Assembly (NCBI GenBank): GCA_900314165.1
Contig: OMUE01000245.1
Coordinates: forward strand, 1-16,793
Length of the DNA stretch: 16,793 bases
Origin: an uncultured Acidaminococcus sp.
GTDB taxonomy: Bacteria > Bacillota_C > Negativicutes > Acidaminococcales > Acidaminococcaceae
Direction of reading: 5' to 3'
The notes below the pieces were generated by a model, which saw only the letters and a list, made by a program, of their open reading frames with translations, had not been told where the DNA came from and searched no databases. Position numbers and translations under genes: made by a program. Below are positions 1-6,716 of the stretch, in pieces (the first letter of the stretch is position 1; each line of letters opens with the position of its first letter).

Positions 1-1146
1 GCCGATGGAGGTTACGATGCAGATAGGAGCTTCGAAACCGGGTTTCAGACGTTTGAAAGCATCGGTGGTGCAGGAAGCGATGGGGTTCACCACTTCGTAG
101 TTCTTCAGGATACCCATGATAGCGCCATAGCCGATAGCGGACATGAAGTCCTTCGTCATATCAGCAGGGCTCAGGATGTTGATGAACTTGCCATTTTTCA
201 GGATGGCACCGAAGCCAACGTGGGTATGTTCGCCACTGCCGGCTACGCCCACAATAGGTTTAGCCTGGAAGGAGACTTCCAGACCATTGGTACGGAAGAT
301 TTCCTTAACCAGGGTACGAACCATGATTTCGTTATCGGCAGCCTGCAGACCGCTGGAGAATTTCCAGTCGATTTCCAGCTGTTCCATAACATGGGTGGTC
401 TTGCCGCTGGGATCCAGCTGAGCACGGATACCGCCTACTTCTTTATGGCCCATTTCAGGTTCCAGCCCGTACAGTTCCAGGGTTTCAACAGCTTGTTCCA
501 GAGCGGTACGAACATTACCACGGGTACGAGCCCAATATTGTTCCTGCATGATCTGGGAACCGGACAGAGCACCTACGGAAACGCTTTCGGTAGGAGTCTT
601 GACCCAGAATTCCAGTTCGGTAGCGCTGGTGAACGTAATCTTTTCGATTTCGTCAGCCGTTACAGGCAGGCCGGGAACGGTGCCTTCGGCCTTGATAGCC
701 TTCAGGATTTCGTCGCTGACGTAATCCAGGGAAGCTTTCAGCAGATACCGGGAGTCCACGAATTCGCCATTATGTTTCAGGAAGCAGGGAACACGCAGGG
801 TACCAACCATCTTGCCGGTATCGGGATCAATATTTTCCATATTGTAATCTACGAACCAGTTTACGGACAGGTCAGCAACCATATCTACACGAGCATCATT
901 CAGGGTAGCTACTCCAGGCAGTACTACGGAAGAGCCATCAGTTTGTGCCGTATGGGAATACAGCATGGTGTCCAGATCGTCCAGCAGGGCGCTGATAGGC
1001 ACTTTTTCATCCGTATCATTCCCGGCAAAGTCAATGCCCATGAAGGATACGAATTGGATTTCGGGATGCGCAGTCAGCAGAGCCGTCAGTGTATCCGGAG
1101 TCAGTTGGCTGGGTTTGATTACGTAAAGCAAATCTTTTTGATACAT
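1..1146 (-). CDS. glnA: Glutamine synthetase, long-form, 3' end beyond window
   Basis: Catalyses ATP-dependent amidation of glutamate with ammonia in the cytoplasm. 382 codons are present and the frame is still open at base 1, so the C-terminal part is missing. An N-terminal beta-grasp-like domain occupies roughly residues 1-120. The catalytic domain follows, with an ELEFW motif at 177-181 (family metal-binding glutamates), EIDWKFSSGLQAADNE at 258-273, and KPIVGVAGSGEHTHVGF at 296-312, which matches the canonical GS segment KPIxGxxGSGMHxH. The spacing before ELEFW is longer than in the common 440-470 residue GS-I, so I expect a long-form clostridial-type enzyme. That is inference, since the end is not visible. 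The ATG at 1144-1146 follows an AGGGGAA-type ribosome binding site. It lies downstream of two candidate promoters and a structured leader, consistent with separate nitrogen control. Confidence 0.9.
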   Translation of the reverse strand, partial: MYQKDLLYVIKPSQLTPDTLTALLTAHPEIQFVSFMGIDFAGNDTDEKVPISALLDDLDTMLYSHTAQTDGSSVVLPGVATLNDARVDMVADLSVNWFVDYNMENIDPDTGKMVGTLRVPCFLKHNGEFVDSRYLLKASLDYVSDEILKAIKAEGTVPGLPVTADEIEKITFTSATELEFWVKTPTESVSVGALSGSQIMQEQYWARTRGNVRTALEQAVETLELYGLEPEMGHKEVGGIRAQLDPSGKTTHVMEQLEIDWKFSSGLQAADNEIMVRTLVKEIFRTNGLEVSFQAKPIVGVAGSGEHTHVGFGAILKNGKFINILSPADMTKDFMSAIGYGAIMGILKNYEVVNPIASCTTDAFKRLKPGFEAPICIVTSIG

Positions 1147-1177
1147 AAAAATTCCCCTTTCCCCTCGTTGGCGCTTT

Positions 1178-1226
1178 GTCTATATGAACTGCCCGGCCCA
1201 GAAGCCTGGCAGGCCATACCACAGAC
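1178..1226 (-). promoter_or_regulatory. Structured 5' leader of glnA
   Basis: In the transcript upstream of glnA the outer arms GUCU/AGAC pair, followed by UAUG/CAUA, then CUGCC/GGCAG and an inner GGC/GCC. This is a long interrupted hairpin of about 49 nt ending some 31 nt before the start codon. A smaller GTGAT/ATCAC hairpin lies further upstream, around 1247-1268. I do not recognise a known riboswitch: the glnA/glutamine consensus, the SAM-I core and the T-box motif are all absent. Pairing was found by eye only. Confidence 0.4.
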
Positions 1227-1275
1227 GCTTTTCTCTCTTGATAATTGTGATCTCTGCATTTCAATCACATGGCTC

Positions 1276-1284
1276 ATTATACCA
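1276..1284 (-). promoter_or_regulatory. Extended -10 promoter for glnA
   Basis: The minus strand reads TGGTATAAT, a perfect TATAAT with the TGn extension, about 130 nt upstream of the glnA ATG. The hexamer at -35 spacing (TATGTA) is poor, as is usual for extended -10 promoters. A transcript from here would carry the structured leader. Confidence 0.55.
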
Positions 1285-1317
1285 TAATTTTCGTGGATTA
1301 CATAGAGGGAAAATGGA

Positions 1318-1346
1318 AATTTACGAATGTTTTTATTTTCTGACAA
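1318..1346 (-). promoter_or_regulatory. Second candidate promoter for glnA
   Basis: TTGTCA (1341-1346) and TAAATT (1318-1323) are separated by 17 nt, a standard sigma-A-like arrangement. It lies about 40 nt upstream of the extended -10 promoter. The rest of the 1147-1449 gap shows no gene; it is AT-rich from about 1270 to 1440. Confidence 0.4.
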
Positions 1347-1449
1347 GTCCTTGTTCGATGTTTTATGTATAATTCCTTACAAAAGCGTGAATAGAAGTAA
1401 TATTTATCATGTATACAGTATTTTAAGCGAACTTTAGCGGTGTAGAGAG

Positions 1450-1791
1450 TTAAGGGTTCTTCACTTTCCCCTGTTTTTCCCCCATAATCTGCCGGTAATG
1501 CTGCCGGGCATCCCGATAGGCAGCCAGGATAGCCTTGTCCGAGGAACCGAAATATCTTTCGTGGACTTCCCGTTCCAGATAATCCGCATCCTTATCTAAG
1601 AAATTATGGAGGAACAACTTCCTGATAAACCGCTTCGTCAGCTCCAAGGTAGCATTACTGTCCACATCCAGGATTTCCCCTGTGTCCTCCGCCACCTCAA
1701 AAGCCATATAAAAGCCGCCGTAAATCTTCGTAATGGCATTATCCATATTTGTCCGTGCTTCGCCTGTAATGTAGAGTGTCCGCTGTTCCAT
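1450..1791 (-). CDS. DUF3870 family protein
   Basis: A 113-residue protein that I recognise as DUF3870 by its pattern: TLYITGEARTNMDNAITK near residues 5-22, the GFYMAFEV and EILDVDSNATLELTKRFIRK segments in the middle, and ERYFGSSDKAILAAYRDA at about 78-95. The family is small, cytoplasmic and common in Firmicutes, and its biochemical function is not known to me. The start is fixed by AAGGAGGA about seven bases upstream of the ATG at 1789-1791. It lies 123 nt downstream of the DUF819 permease with repeat element A between them, so it may be the last gene of the epimerase-permease operon. No clear terminator follows it. Confidence 0.88.
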   Translation of the reverse strand: MEQRTLYITGEARTNMDNAITKIYGGFYMAFEVAEDTGEILDVDSNATLELTKRFIRKLFLHNFLDKDADYLEREVHERYFGSSDKAILAAYRDARQHYRQIMGEKQGKVKNP

Positions 1792-1832
1792 CCTGGTCCT
1801 CCTTCATTTTCTGCTGATAGCTCACAAAATAA

Positions 1833-1894
1833 GTCCGCCCTCGCTTTAGCGGGGGCGGGGAACCGGCGTAAGCCGGTGGTGGGGGTGTCCCCCA
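1833..1894. repeat. Multi-hairpin intergenic element A, copy 1
   Basis: Read on the plus strand it begins GTCCGCCCTCGC and contains hairpin 1 (CCGCCCTCGC, loop TTTA, GCGGGGGCGG), hairpin 2 (ACCGGC, loop GTAA, GCCGGT) and a third arm (GGGGG TGT CCCCC). Copy 2 at 6659-6716 has the same flanks but a different stem 2 and different loops. It lies between the DUF819 and DUF3870 genes. Confidence 0.8.
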
Positions 1895-1914
1895 GTATTT
1901 TTATTTTACCATAG

Positions 1915-3096
1915 TTATTGCATCATTTTCAGCACATAGCCGCAGATCAGGCCGGCGAAATTGCCTACGGCCGCACCCAGCACGCCCATGAGCACGCCGA
2001 TGCCGGCGTAAGATGCGTCATAGGCAGAAGCTACGATAGGAGCAGAAGCTGCGCCGCCGATATTGGCCAGGGACGCGGTGGAGACCATGCATAGATCCCA
2101 GTGAAACAGCTTGGACAGGATGAACATCCCTACCACATGGATGGCCAGGATGAAGAACCCATAGACGACCCACATGGGAGCTGCCAGCAGGTCCGTTACC
2201 GTTGCCGTAGAAGCCAGCAGGGAAACGACGGCGTACAGGTACACGCTGGACAATTCTTCCACGGCAGGCACCTTGCCCAAAGGAGACATAGCGCACACCA
2301 GACCCAATACAGTCACAAATACAGTAGTCATGGTGCCTTTATCGAACATGCCCAGCCCCACAGCCTTCAGGGAAGCGTTCAGGGACGCGCCCACAGCCTG
2401 GGAAATAGCGGAAACAAGCAGGGACACCCCGATGAGGAAGATCCAGTCTGCAGAGCTGGCAGAACGTTTTTCTTTAGCCACTTCGGCAGCGGCTGCATCG
2501 GCCACGGCCTGCAGTTTGGACGTATCGGCCTTTGTGGCGTTGTTCCACTTATCCGCATAGCGAACCATCAAAAGCAACAGGGCAATCCAGACGGAATAGC
2601 ACACCGTATCCAAGGCCAGGGCACAGCTGTAGGCACCGGCATCCACCGGCAGAGCGGCCTGCATTGCCGCCATGTTGGCAGAGCCCCCAACCCAGGATGC
2701 ATACAGGGCTGCCACAGCACCCCAGGTATCTTTGCCCAGGAAACCTTTGAAAATGGGATAGCCGATGATGAAGCCTGCAAACAACGTTACGGAGCAGCCC
2801 AGGAAGATGGCCACCATGCGGGCGCCCAATTTGGCCAGCTTGCGGAAGTCGCAGCGCAGCAGCATGACGAAGATCATGGCGTACAGCAAATTGTTCTTCA
2901 GAGCTTTATAGGCTGCGGACACTTCTTTGGAATGGTACAGGCCCATAGTGCAGAACACCATGTTCAGTACGTAGATCCAGACCAGAGGGGGGACAATGTT
3001 GAAGATCTTCCATTTTGTGTATTTCTCCAGAGCCAGCAGACCGCCTGCCAGGCACATGAGAAAGGCAATGTACGTAAATCCATTGGTGATGACCAT
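1915..3096 (-). CDS. DUF819 (YjcL-like) integral membrane protein
   Basis: A 393-residue polytopic inner-membrane protein with about ten hydrophobic segments. Family marks are ALYASWVGGSANMAAMQAAL (about 151-170), STASLANIGGAASAPIVAS in the C-terminal third, and the closing IGVLMGVLGAAVGNFAG stretch. A charged, lysine- and alanine-rich cytoplasmic loop lies at about 185-215. DUF819 proteins resemble secondary transporters, but no substrate is established to my knowledge. The epimerase gene ends only 29 nt upstream and a clean AAGGAGGA site precedes the ATG, so the two are co-transcribed. Uptake of a dipeptide or an amino acid released from it is a reasonable inference, not shown by sequence. 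Confidence 0.87.
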   Translation of the reverse strand: MVITNGFTYIAFLMCLAGGLLALEKYTKWKIFNIVPPLVWIYVLNMVFCTMGLYHSKEVSAAYKALKNNLLYAMIFVMLLRCDFRKLAKLGARMVAIFLGCSVTLFAGFIIGYPIFKGFLGKDTWGAVAALYASWVGGSANMAAMQAALPVDAGAYSCALALDTVCYSVWIALLLLMVRYADKWNNATKADTSKLQAVADAAAAEVAKEKRSASSADWIFLIGVSLLVSAISQAVGASLNASLKAVGLGMFDKGTMTTVFVTVLGLVCAMSPLGKVPAVEELSSVYLYAVVSLLASTATVTDLLAAPMWVVYGFFILAIHVVGMFILSKLFHWDLCMVSTASLANIGGAASAPIVASAYDASYAGIGVLMGVLGAAVGNFAGLICGYVLKMMQ

Positions 3097-3125
3097 AATT
3101 CTTCCTCCTTTGCTGCATTACAGAG

Positions 3126-4220
3126 TTATTCGTCCAGATACCGGATGCCCCGGATGCCCGTGACGCCCAGGCCCGGTGCCTCGCTGACCGTAATGTTCTT
3201 TTCAGCAAATACGGCGCCGCCTTCCACTGGGTCCTCGGAACACAGTACAGGGCCGTCCAGGTCCACCCGGGTAATGACGCTGCGGGCGCAGGCCAGATGT
3301 ACAGCCGCATTGACGCTGACTTTGGCTTCCAGCATACAGCCGATCATGCATTCTACGCCACACACATCGGCCAGGGTCGCAATCCTCAGGGCGTTCGTCA
3401 GGCCGCCGCACTTCATAAGTTTGATGTTGATCAGGTCCGCTGCCTGCATCTGCACCACCTTCAACGCATCTTCGACGGAGAAGACGCTTTCGTCGGCCAG
3501 AACAGGCACGTAGGACCGCTCCGTCACGTATTTCAGGCCTTCCAGGTCCAGGGCCTTCACCGGCTGCTCTACCAGTTCGATATCCAGACCCTTTTCCTGC
3601 ATCTGATTCAGCAGGCGTACAGCCTGTTTCGGAGACCAGGCCTGGTTCGCATCGATGCGGATCTTCGGTGTGGGCCCTACAGCCTCCCGGATAGCAGCTA
3701 ATCTGGCTACGTCCAGGGACGGATCGATACCGACTTTGACTTTCAGGGTATCGTAGCCCCGCTCCATAGCATTGATGGCATCCCGGGCCATTTCCTCCGG
3801 CGGGTTCACACTGATGGTGATGTCCGTTACAATCTTGTTCCGGCAGCCGCCTAACATTTTATAAACAGGAATTCCGTACTTTTTGCCGTACAGATCCCAC
3901 AGGGCCATGTCCGCAGCAGCTTTGGCACTGGAATTATGGACGACGCACTTCTGCAGATCCTTCGTCAGGGTTTCAAAGTCATCCACGTCCCGGCCTAGCA
4001 GCGCCTTGCTGATGTGGTCCTTGAAGGCCCCGATGATAGCTCCCGTCGTATCCCCGGTAACAGCCCCTGTGGGAGGTGCTTCCCCGAAGCCCACTTCCCC
4101 ACTATCCGTGTGGATTTCCACAATGATGTCCTCCACACTGTTCACCTGCCTCAGAGCCGTCTTGAACGGTACCCGCAGAGGTACGGAAATGCGGCCTAAA
4201 CGAACTTTTGTAATCTTCAT
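3126..4220 (-). CDS. Dipeptide (L-Ala-D/L-Glu type) epimerase
   Basis: Enolase-superfamily enzyme, 364 residues, that probably epimerises the D-Glu of L-Ala-D-Glu released from peptidoglycan. Visible residues: KVK at 160-162 (first catalytic lysine), DANQ at 190-193, E218 and D243 (metal ligands), NIKLMKCGG at 265-273 with the second lysine at 267. The specificity marks of the Bacillus YkfB group are also present: R24 in PFKTALR, and the DxD of VDLDGP at D320 and D322, which binds the dipeptide amino group. The start at 4218-4220 is chosen because AAGGAGGA lies eight bases upstream; an in-frame ATG nine codons earlier lacks such a site. It is the first gene of a unit with the DUF819 permease, behind a consensus promoter and a leader terminator. 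Substrate is inferred from motifs. Confidence 0.9.
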   Translation of the reverse strand: MKITKVRLGRISVPLRVPFKTALRQVNSVEDIIVEIHTDSGEVGFGEAPPTGAVTGDTTGAIIGAFKDHISKALLGRDVDDFETLTKDLQKCVVHNSSAKAAADMALWDLYGKKYGIPVYKMLGGCRNKIVTDITISVNPPEEMARDAINAMERGYDTLKVKVGIDPSLDVARLAAIREAVGPTPKIRIDANQAWSPKQAVRLLNQMQEKGLDIELVEQPVKALDLEGLKYVTERSYVPVLADESVFSVEDALKVVQMQAADLINIKLMKCGGLTNALRIATLADVCGVECMIGCMLEAKVSVNAAVHLACARSVITRVDLDGPVLCSEDPVEGGAVFAEKNITVSEAPGLGVTGIRGIRYLDE

Positions 4221-4245
4221 AAGATCATCCTCCTTGTCGTGACAC

Positions 4246-4298
4246 AAAAAGACCCAGCAAAGCTAAAGGCACGTGTGCCTCTACCTGTTGCTGGGTCT
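4246..4298 (-). terminator. Rho-independent terminator in the epimerase leader
   Basis: A perfect 11-bp stem AGACCCAGCAA/TTGCTGGGTCT (4288-4298 with 4250-4260), with a nested GGCAC/GTGCC hairpin inside, is followed by a T run (4246-4250). It lies downstream of the promoter at 4372-4400 and about 26 nt upstream of the epimerase ATG, so it could act as an attenuator. It may also stop readthrough from queE, which ends at 4422. Confidence 0.8.
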
Positions 4299-4348
4299 CA
4301 AAATGTTTCCTGAACTGTTGCTGCAGTCCACACAAAATGAAACAGCAT
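4298..4348 (-). CDS. Possible leader peptide, 16 residues
   Basis: An ATG at 4346-4348 opens a 16-codon frame reading MLFHFVWTAATVQETF. Its stop codon (4298-4300) touches the first base of the terminator stem. It starts roughly 17 nt after the predicted transcription start, with only a weak purine-rich AAAAGAG site ahead. The position resembles attenuation leader peptides, and three of sixteen codons are Phe with one each of Trp and His, but a short open frame can arise by chance. Confidence 0.25.
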   Translation of the reverse strand: MLFHFVWTAATVQETF

Positions 4349-4371
4349 TTCTCTTTTCACTTTATACTTAA

Positions 4372-4400
4372 AGCATATCGGAAAACTGCGGCTCTGTCAA
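4372..4400 (-). promoter_or_regulatory. Consensus promoter of the epimerase-permease operon
   Basis: TTGACA (4395-4400) is a perfect -35 box, followed by 17 nt and TATGCT (4372-4377). The predicted start lies near 4365. This is the best promoter in the window. Confidence 0.8.
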
Positions 4401-4421
4401 GAAATCTGTCATACTATCTTT

Positions 4422-5078
4422 TCACACACCCCGTGCTGCCGGGTCCCAGATGACCTTATGCAGCTGGACCTGGACGCAGACGTTGGTGAGGGCGTGTTCC
4501 CGGACAAACTCCACCAGCCGGGCCGGTTTCATCTGGCCGAACACCGGGGACAGGTACAACTGGGCAGGCCCCTTATAGGCCTCCACCACCTGCAGCATAT
4601 CCTGCAGATCCGCTTCCGTGCCTACTACGAACTTGATTACATCCTGGGCCGTCAGCCGGTCCAGGTTCCCCATGAGCATCTTGTCCCGTTCTCCAGAAGA
4701 AGGGCTCTTTATATCCATGGTGTAGAACAGGTTCCAGGGCCGTTCCGGGAACAGTTCCATGGCCCCGTTAGTCTCGATATTCACCTCATAGCCTTCCAGG
4801 CCCAGTTCCCTGCATAAAGGCTCCAAATCCTGCAGCATGGGCTCGCCGCCCGTCAGGGTCACCCGTTTCCAGGGATACTGATGGATGCGGGCCAGCAATT
4901 GATCCAGGCTCAGATATTCCGCGGCATCGGAGGTCTGCCAGGCATAGCTGGTATCGCAGTAGCTGCAGCGCAGATTGCAGCCGGCAAACCGCACGAACAC
5001 GGCCATATAGCCCGTCCGCCGGCCCTCCCCTTCTATGGAATCAAACAGCTCCACAATGGGATACAGCTCAGTCTTCAT
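4422..5078 (-). CDS. queE: 7-carboxy-7-deazaguanine synthase
   Basis: Radical SAM enzyme that converts 6-carboxytetrahydropterin to 7-carboxy-7-deazaguanine, the third step of queuosine precursor synthesis, in the cytosol. The 4Fe-4S motif CxxxCxxC is at C34, C38 and C41 (CNLRCSYCDTSYAW), preceded by IVELFDSIEGEGRRTG. The SAM-binding TGGEP is at 76-80. The length of 218 residues is typical. The start is ambiguous: I chose the ATG giving MKTELYP because family members begin there. An ATG at 5090 gives four more residues, but GGAAGGA sits too close to it and rather far from 5078. Either start overlaps queD, so translational coupling is likely. Last gene of the queFCDE operon. Confidence 0.93.
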   Translation of the reverse strand: MKTELYPIVELFDSIEGEGRRTGYMAVFVRFAGCNLRCSYCDTSYAWQTSDAAEYLSLDQLLARIHQYPWKRVTLTGGEPMLQDLEPLCRELGLEGYEVNIETNGAMELFPERPWNLFYTMDIKSPSSGERDKMLMGNLDRLTAQDVIKFVVGTEADLQDMLQVVEAYKGPAQLYLSPVFGQMKPARLVEFVREHALTNVCVQVQLHKVIWDPAARGV

Positions 5079-5394
5079 AGATGGCCACATTTCCTTCCGA
5101 TTCCTTTACGGATACCCGCACGCAATGGGGCACCTGGTCATGGATCCACTTGGCCATATTTTCCGCCGTAGGATTCACTTTCACGATATCGTTGACGAAA
5201 GCATGATCCAGCTGCTTCACCACGTCCTTGATGTGGGTAAAGTCCACCACCATGCCGTTTTCATCCAGGGTTTCACTTTGGCACGTAACCTCGATGGTCC
5301 AATTATGGCCGTGGAGCTTCGTGCATTTGCTCTTGTAAGGAAGCTGCAGGCTGTGGGCGCCGCTGACTTCCAGGGTCTTTTTTACCGTATACAT
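5068..5394 (-). CDS. queD: 6-carboxy-5,6,7,8-tetrahydropterin synthase
   Basis: Converts 7,8-dihydroneopterin triphosphate to 6-carboxytetrahydropterin in the cytosol; member of the PTPS/QueD family, 108 residues. Zinc ligands are H14 (GAHSL) and H28 and H30 (LHGHNW). The catalytic cysteine is C24 in CTKLHGH, LDH at 62-64 supplies the Asp/His pair, and E98 is the substrate-binding glutamate. GGAGG lies seven bases upstream of the ATG, inside the end of queC, which it overlaps by 13 nt. QueD needs dihydroneopterin triphosphate from GTP cyclohydrolase I, whose gene (folE) is not in this window. Confidence 0.95.
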   Translation of the reverse strand: MYTVKKTLEVSGAHSLQLPYKSKCTKLHGHNWTIEVTCQSETLDENGMVVDFTHIKDVVKQLDHAFVNDIVKVNPTAENMAKWIHDQVPHCVRVSVKESEGNVAIYED

Positions 5395-6095
5395 CCATGT
5401 TCCTCCAATGCAGGATCGGGCACGCCATTAGCCGCAAAGGCTGCCGCCCGGTCTATACAGGTACCGCAGGTGCCACAGGGCTTGTCCCCGCCTTCATAGC
5501 AGCTCCAAGTCAGTTCGTAGGGCACGTGGAGCTCCAGGCCCCGTTTGACCACACCGGCCTTGTTGCAGCCCGTGAAAGGTGCCACCAGATGGCACTGGTT
5601 GTAGGTACCAATAGAAATGGCGCTGTTCATAGCATCCGTAAAGGCCTGACTGCAGTCCGCATAGGCATTGCCGGCAGCGTCGTCCGCATGGGCCCCCAGA
5701 TAGATGTCCACATCGTCCTCCGGGAACAGGCTCATAGCCAGGCTGGCTGCTGCACTGAGCATAAGGCCGTTGCGGAAGGGTACGTAGGTCGCCACTTTGC
5801 CTTCCCCGTTTTCCGCAATCTGCTGAGCATAGCTTTTGTGAACGATCTCTTCCGTGGACTGCTGCAGCAGGCTGCAATTGGAATATTGCAGCACCTGGGA
5901 CAGATCCAGTTCGTAATGGGGTACGTGGTAGTATTCCGCTACTTTCCGGGCTGCTTCCAGTTCTTTTTTATGCTTCTGGCCGTAAAAGATGGACACAGTT
6001 GCCACATTTTCCCGGCCCAGCTTGTCCACAGCCAGGCCCAGGCAGGTGGTAGAATCTACGCCGCCGCTGGACAGGACCAATGCCTTATTGCTCAT
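5382..6095 (-). CDS. queC: 7-cyano-7-deazaguanine (preQ0) synthase
   Basis: ATP-dependent conversion of 7-carboxy-7-deazaguanine and ammonia to preQ0. The 237-residue protein has the PP-loop SSGGVDSTT at 9-17, the substrate-binding YVPFRNG at 104-110, and a zinc site formed by C199, C207, C210 and C213 (C-x7-CGTCGTC). The start at 6093-6095 is chosen because GGAGG lies nine bases upstream and the protein then begins [12 protein letters not shown] as in the family; the frame is open further upstream but without a site. It overlaps queF by 11 nt and queD by 13 nt, as expected for one polycistronic unit. Confidence 0.95.
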   Translation of the reverse strand: MSNKALVLSSGGVDSTTCLGLAVDKLGRENVATVSIFYGQKHKKELEAARKVAEYYHVPHYELDLSQVLQYSNCSLLQQSTEEIVHKSYAQQIAENGEGKVATYVPFRNGLMLSAAASLAMSLFPEDDVDIYLGAHADDAAGNAYADCSQAFTDAMNSAISIGTYNQCHLVAPFTGCNKAGVVKRGLELHVPYELTWSCYEGGDKPCGTCGTCIDRAAAFAANGVPDPALEEHGCIR

Positions 6096-6552
6096 TGACG
6101 AATGCCTCCATTCTCCGCTGTGCCATATCCTTGTATTCGTCCTGGTAATACACCGCAAAGGGCAGGATGCTGATGCCGCCCCGGGGATTGAAATAGCCGG
6201 CCACTTCCAGATATTTCGGATGCAGCAGGTTCACCAGGTCGTTTTTAATGATGTTCACGCAGTCTTCGTGGAAATCCCCGTTATTGCGGAAGGAAAACAG
6301 GTACAGCTTCAGGGATTTGCTTTCCACCAGGGCGTGATCCGGAATATAGCTGATGACGATGCGCCCGAAGTCCGGCTGCCCCGTCTTAGGGCACAGGCTC
6401 GTGAATTCCGGGCAGTTCAGCTTCACCATGTAAGGTGCTTCTTCATGCTTGTTAGGAAAGCATTCCAACAAGCTGGGATCATACGTATTCTTATAGATGG
6501 TCTTACGGGAACCAAGTTCCGTAATTCCCGCTAATTCTTCTTGTGTTCTCAT
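6085..6552 (-). CDS. queF: NADPH-dependent preQ0 reductase
   Basis: Reduces the nitrile of preQ0 to the amine preQ1, the base later inserted into tRNA. At 155 residues it is the short unimodular (YkvM-like) type. The catalytic cysteine is C54 in [12 protein letters not shown] with D61. The QueF signature [14 protein letters not shown] lies at 77-90, and the FHED segment follows at 94-97. GGAGG is five bases upstream of the ATG. It is the first gene of the operon, giving the order F-C-D-E. Its upstream region is filled with repeats, with no convincing promoter, so it may depend on readthrough from the tRNA operon. No preQ1 riboswitch was found there. Confidence 0.95.
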   Translation of the reverse strand: MRTQEELAGITELGSRKTIYKNTYDPSLLECFPNKHEEAPYMVKLNCPEFTSLCPKTGQPDFGRIVISYIPDHALVESKSLKLYLFSFRNNGDFHEDCVNIIKNDLVNLLHPKYLEVAGYFNPRGGISILPFAVYYQDEYKDMAQRRMEAFVNEQ

Positions 6553-6567
6553 AGGGACCTCCGTTTT

Positions 6568-6595
6568 TTTTAGGGATTAGGTGTTAGGGGTTAGG
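6568..6595. repeat. Four tandem TTAGG-type heptamers upstream of queF
   Basis: On the plus strand four consecutive 7-mers each end in TTAGG (ttttagg, gattagg, tgttagg, ggttagg), with a fixed period of seven and variable first two bases. They end about 15 nt upstream of the queF start, just before its GGAGG. In the transcript they read CCTAA repeats. Confidence 0.7.
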
Positions 6596-6600
6596 AAAAG

Positions 6601-6632
6601 GACGGACGACAACCGACATACGACGGACGACA
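6601..6632. repeat. 11-bp direct repeats upstream of queF
   Basis: GACGGACGACA occurs at 6601-6611 and exactly again at 6622-6632, with a related ACCGACATAC between them. A short hairpin CACGC-TTC-GCGTG follows at 6640-6652, bridging to element A copy 2. Confidence 0.65.
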
Positions 6633-6658
6633 GAGGAATCACGCTTCGCGTGGAATCT

Positions 6659-6716
6659 GTCCGCCCTCGCACCGTGCGGGGGCGGGGGACCATCCGCAGG
6701 ATGGTGGTGGGGGTGC
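6659..6716. repeat. Multi-hairpin intergenic element A, copy 2
   Basis: Same framework as 1833-1894: GTCCGCCCTCGC, loop, GCGGGGGCGGGG, then ACC..GGT and GGTGGGGGTG. Here loop 1 is ACCGT, and hairpin 2 is ACCATCC-GCA-GGATGGT instead of ACCGGC-GTAA-GCCGGT, so the stem differs but still pairs. The third hairpin arm is degraded. It lies between the tRNA terminator and queF. Confidence 0.8.

Noticed and set aside
1147..1250. SAM-I or glutamine riboswitch before glnA
   Set aside because: TTATCAAGAGAG recalls the start of SAM-I, but the following GGTGGAGGGA and later core segments are missing. The glutamine RNA consensus is also absent.
1119..1346. A 75-codon minus-strand frame overlapping the glnA start
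   Set aside because: It spans the extended -10 promoter and the structured leader, overlaps glnA in another frame and resembles no known protein.
1833..1894. CRISPR array or simple terminator as explanation for element A
   Set aside because: There is no repeat-spacer periodicity and no cas gene. The hairpins are not followed by a clear T run on either strand, although the region could still influence transcript ends.
2101..3513. Long plus-strand open frames (470, 410, 472 and 454 codons) opposite the permease, heptosyltransferase, hldE and lptD genes
   Set aside because: They mirror genuine minus-strand genes with recognisable family motifs, have no recognisable domains, lack ribosome binding sites, and are rich in His, Gln, Arg and Gly as expected of antisense frames in GC-rich coding sequence.
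4221..4247. Upstream start giving the epimerase nine extra residues
   Set aside because: No ribosome binding site precedes it, and the good AAGGAGGA site lies inside this extension, properly spaced for the start at 4220.
4246..4365. T-box leader upstream of the epimerase
   Set aside because: A terminator is present, but there is no T-box AGGGTGGNACCGCG sequence or specifier-like stem.
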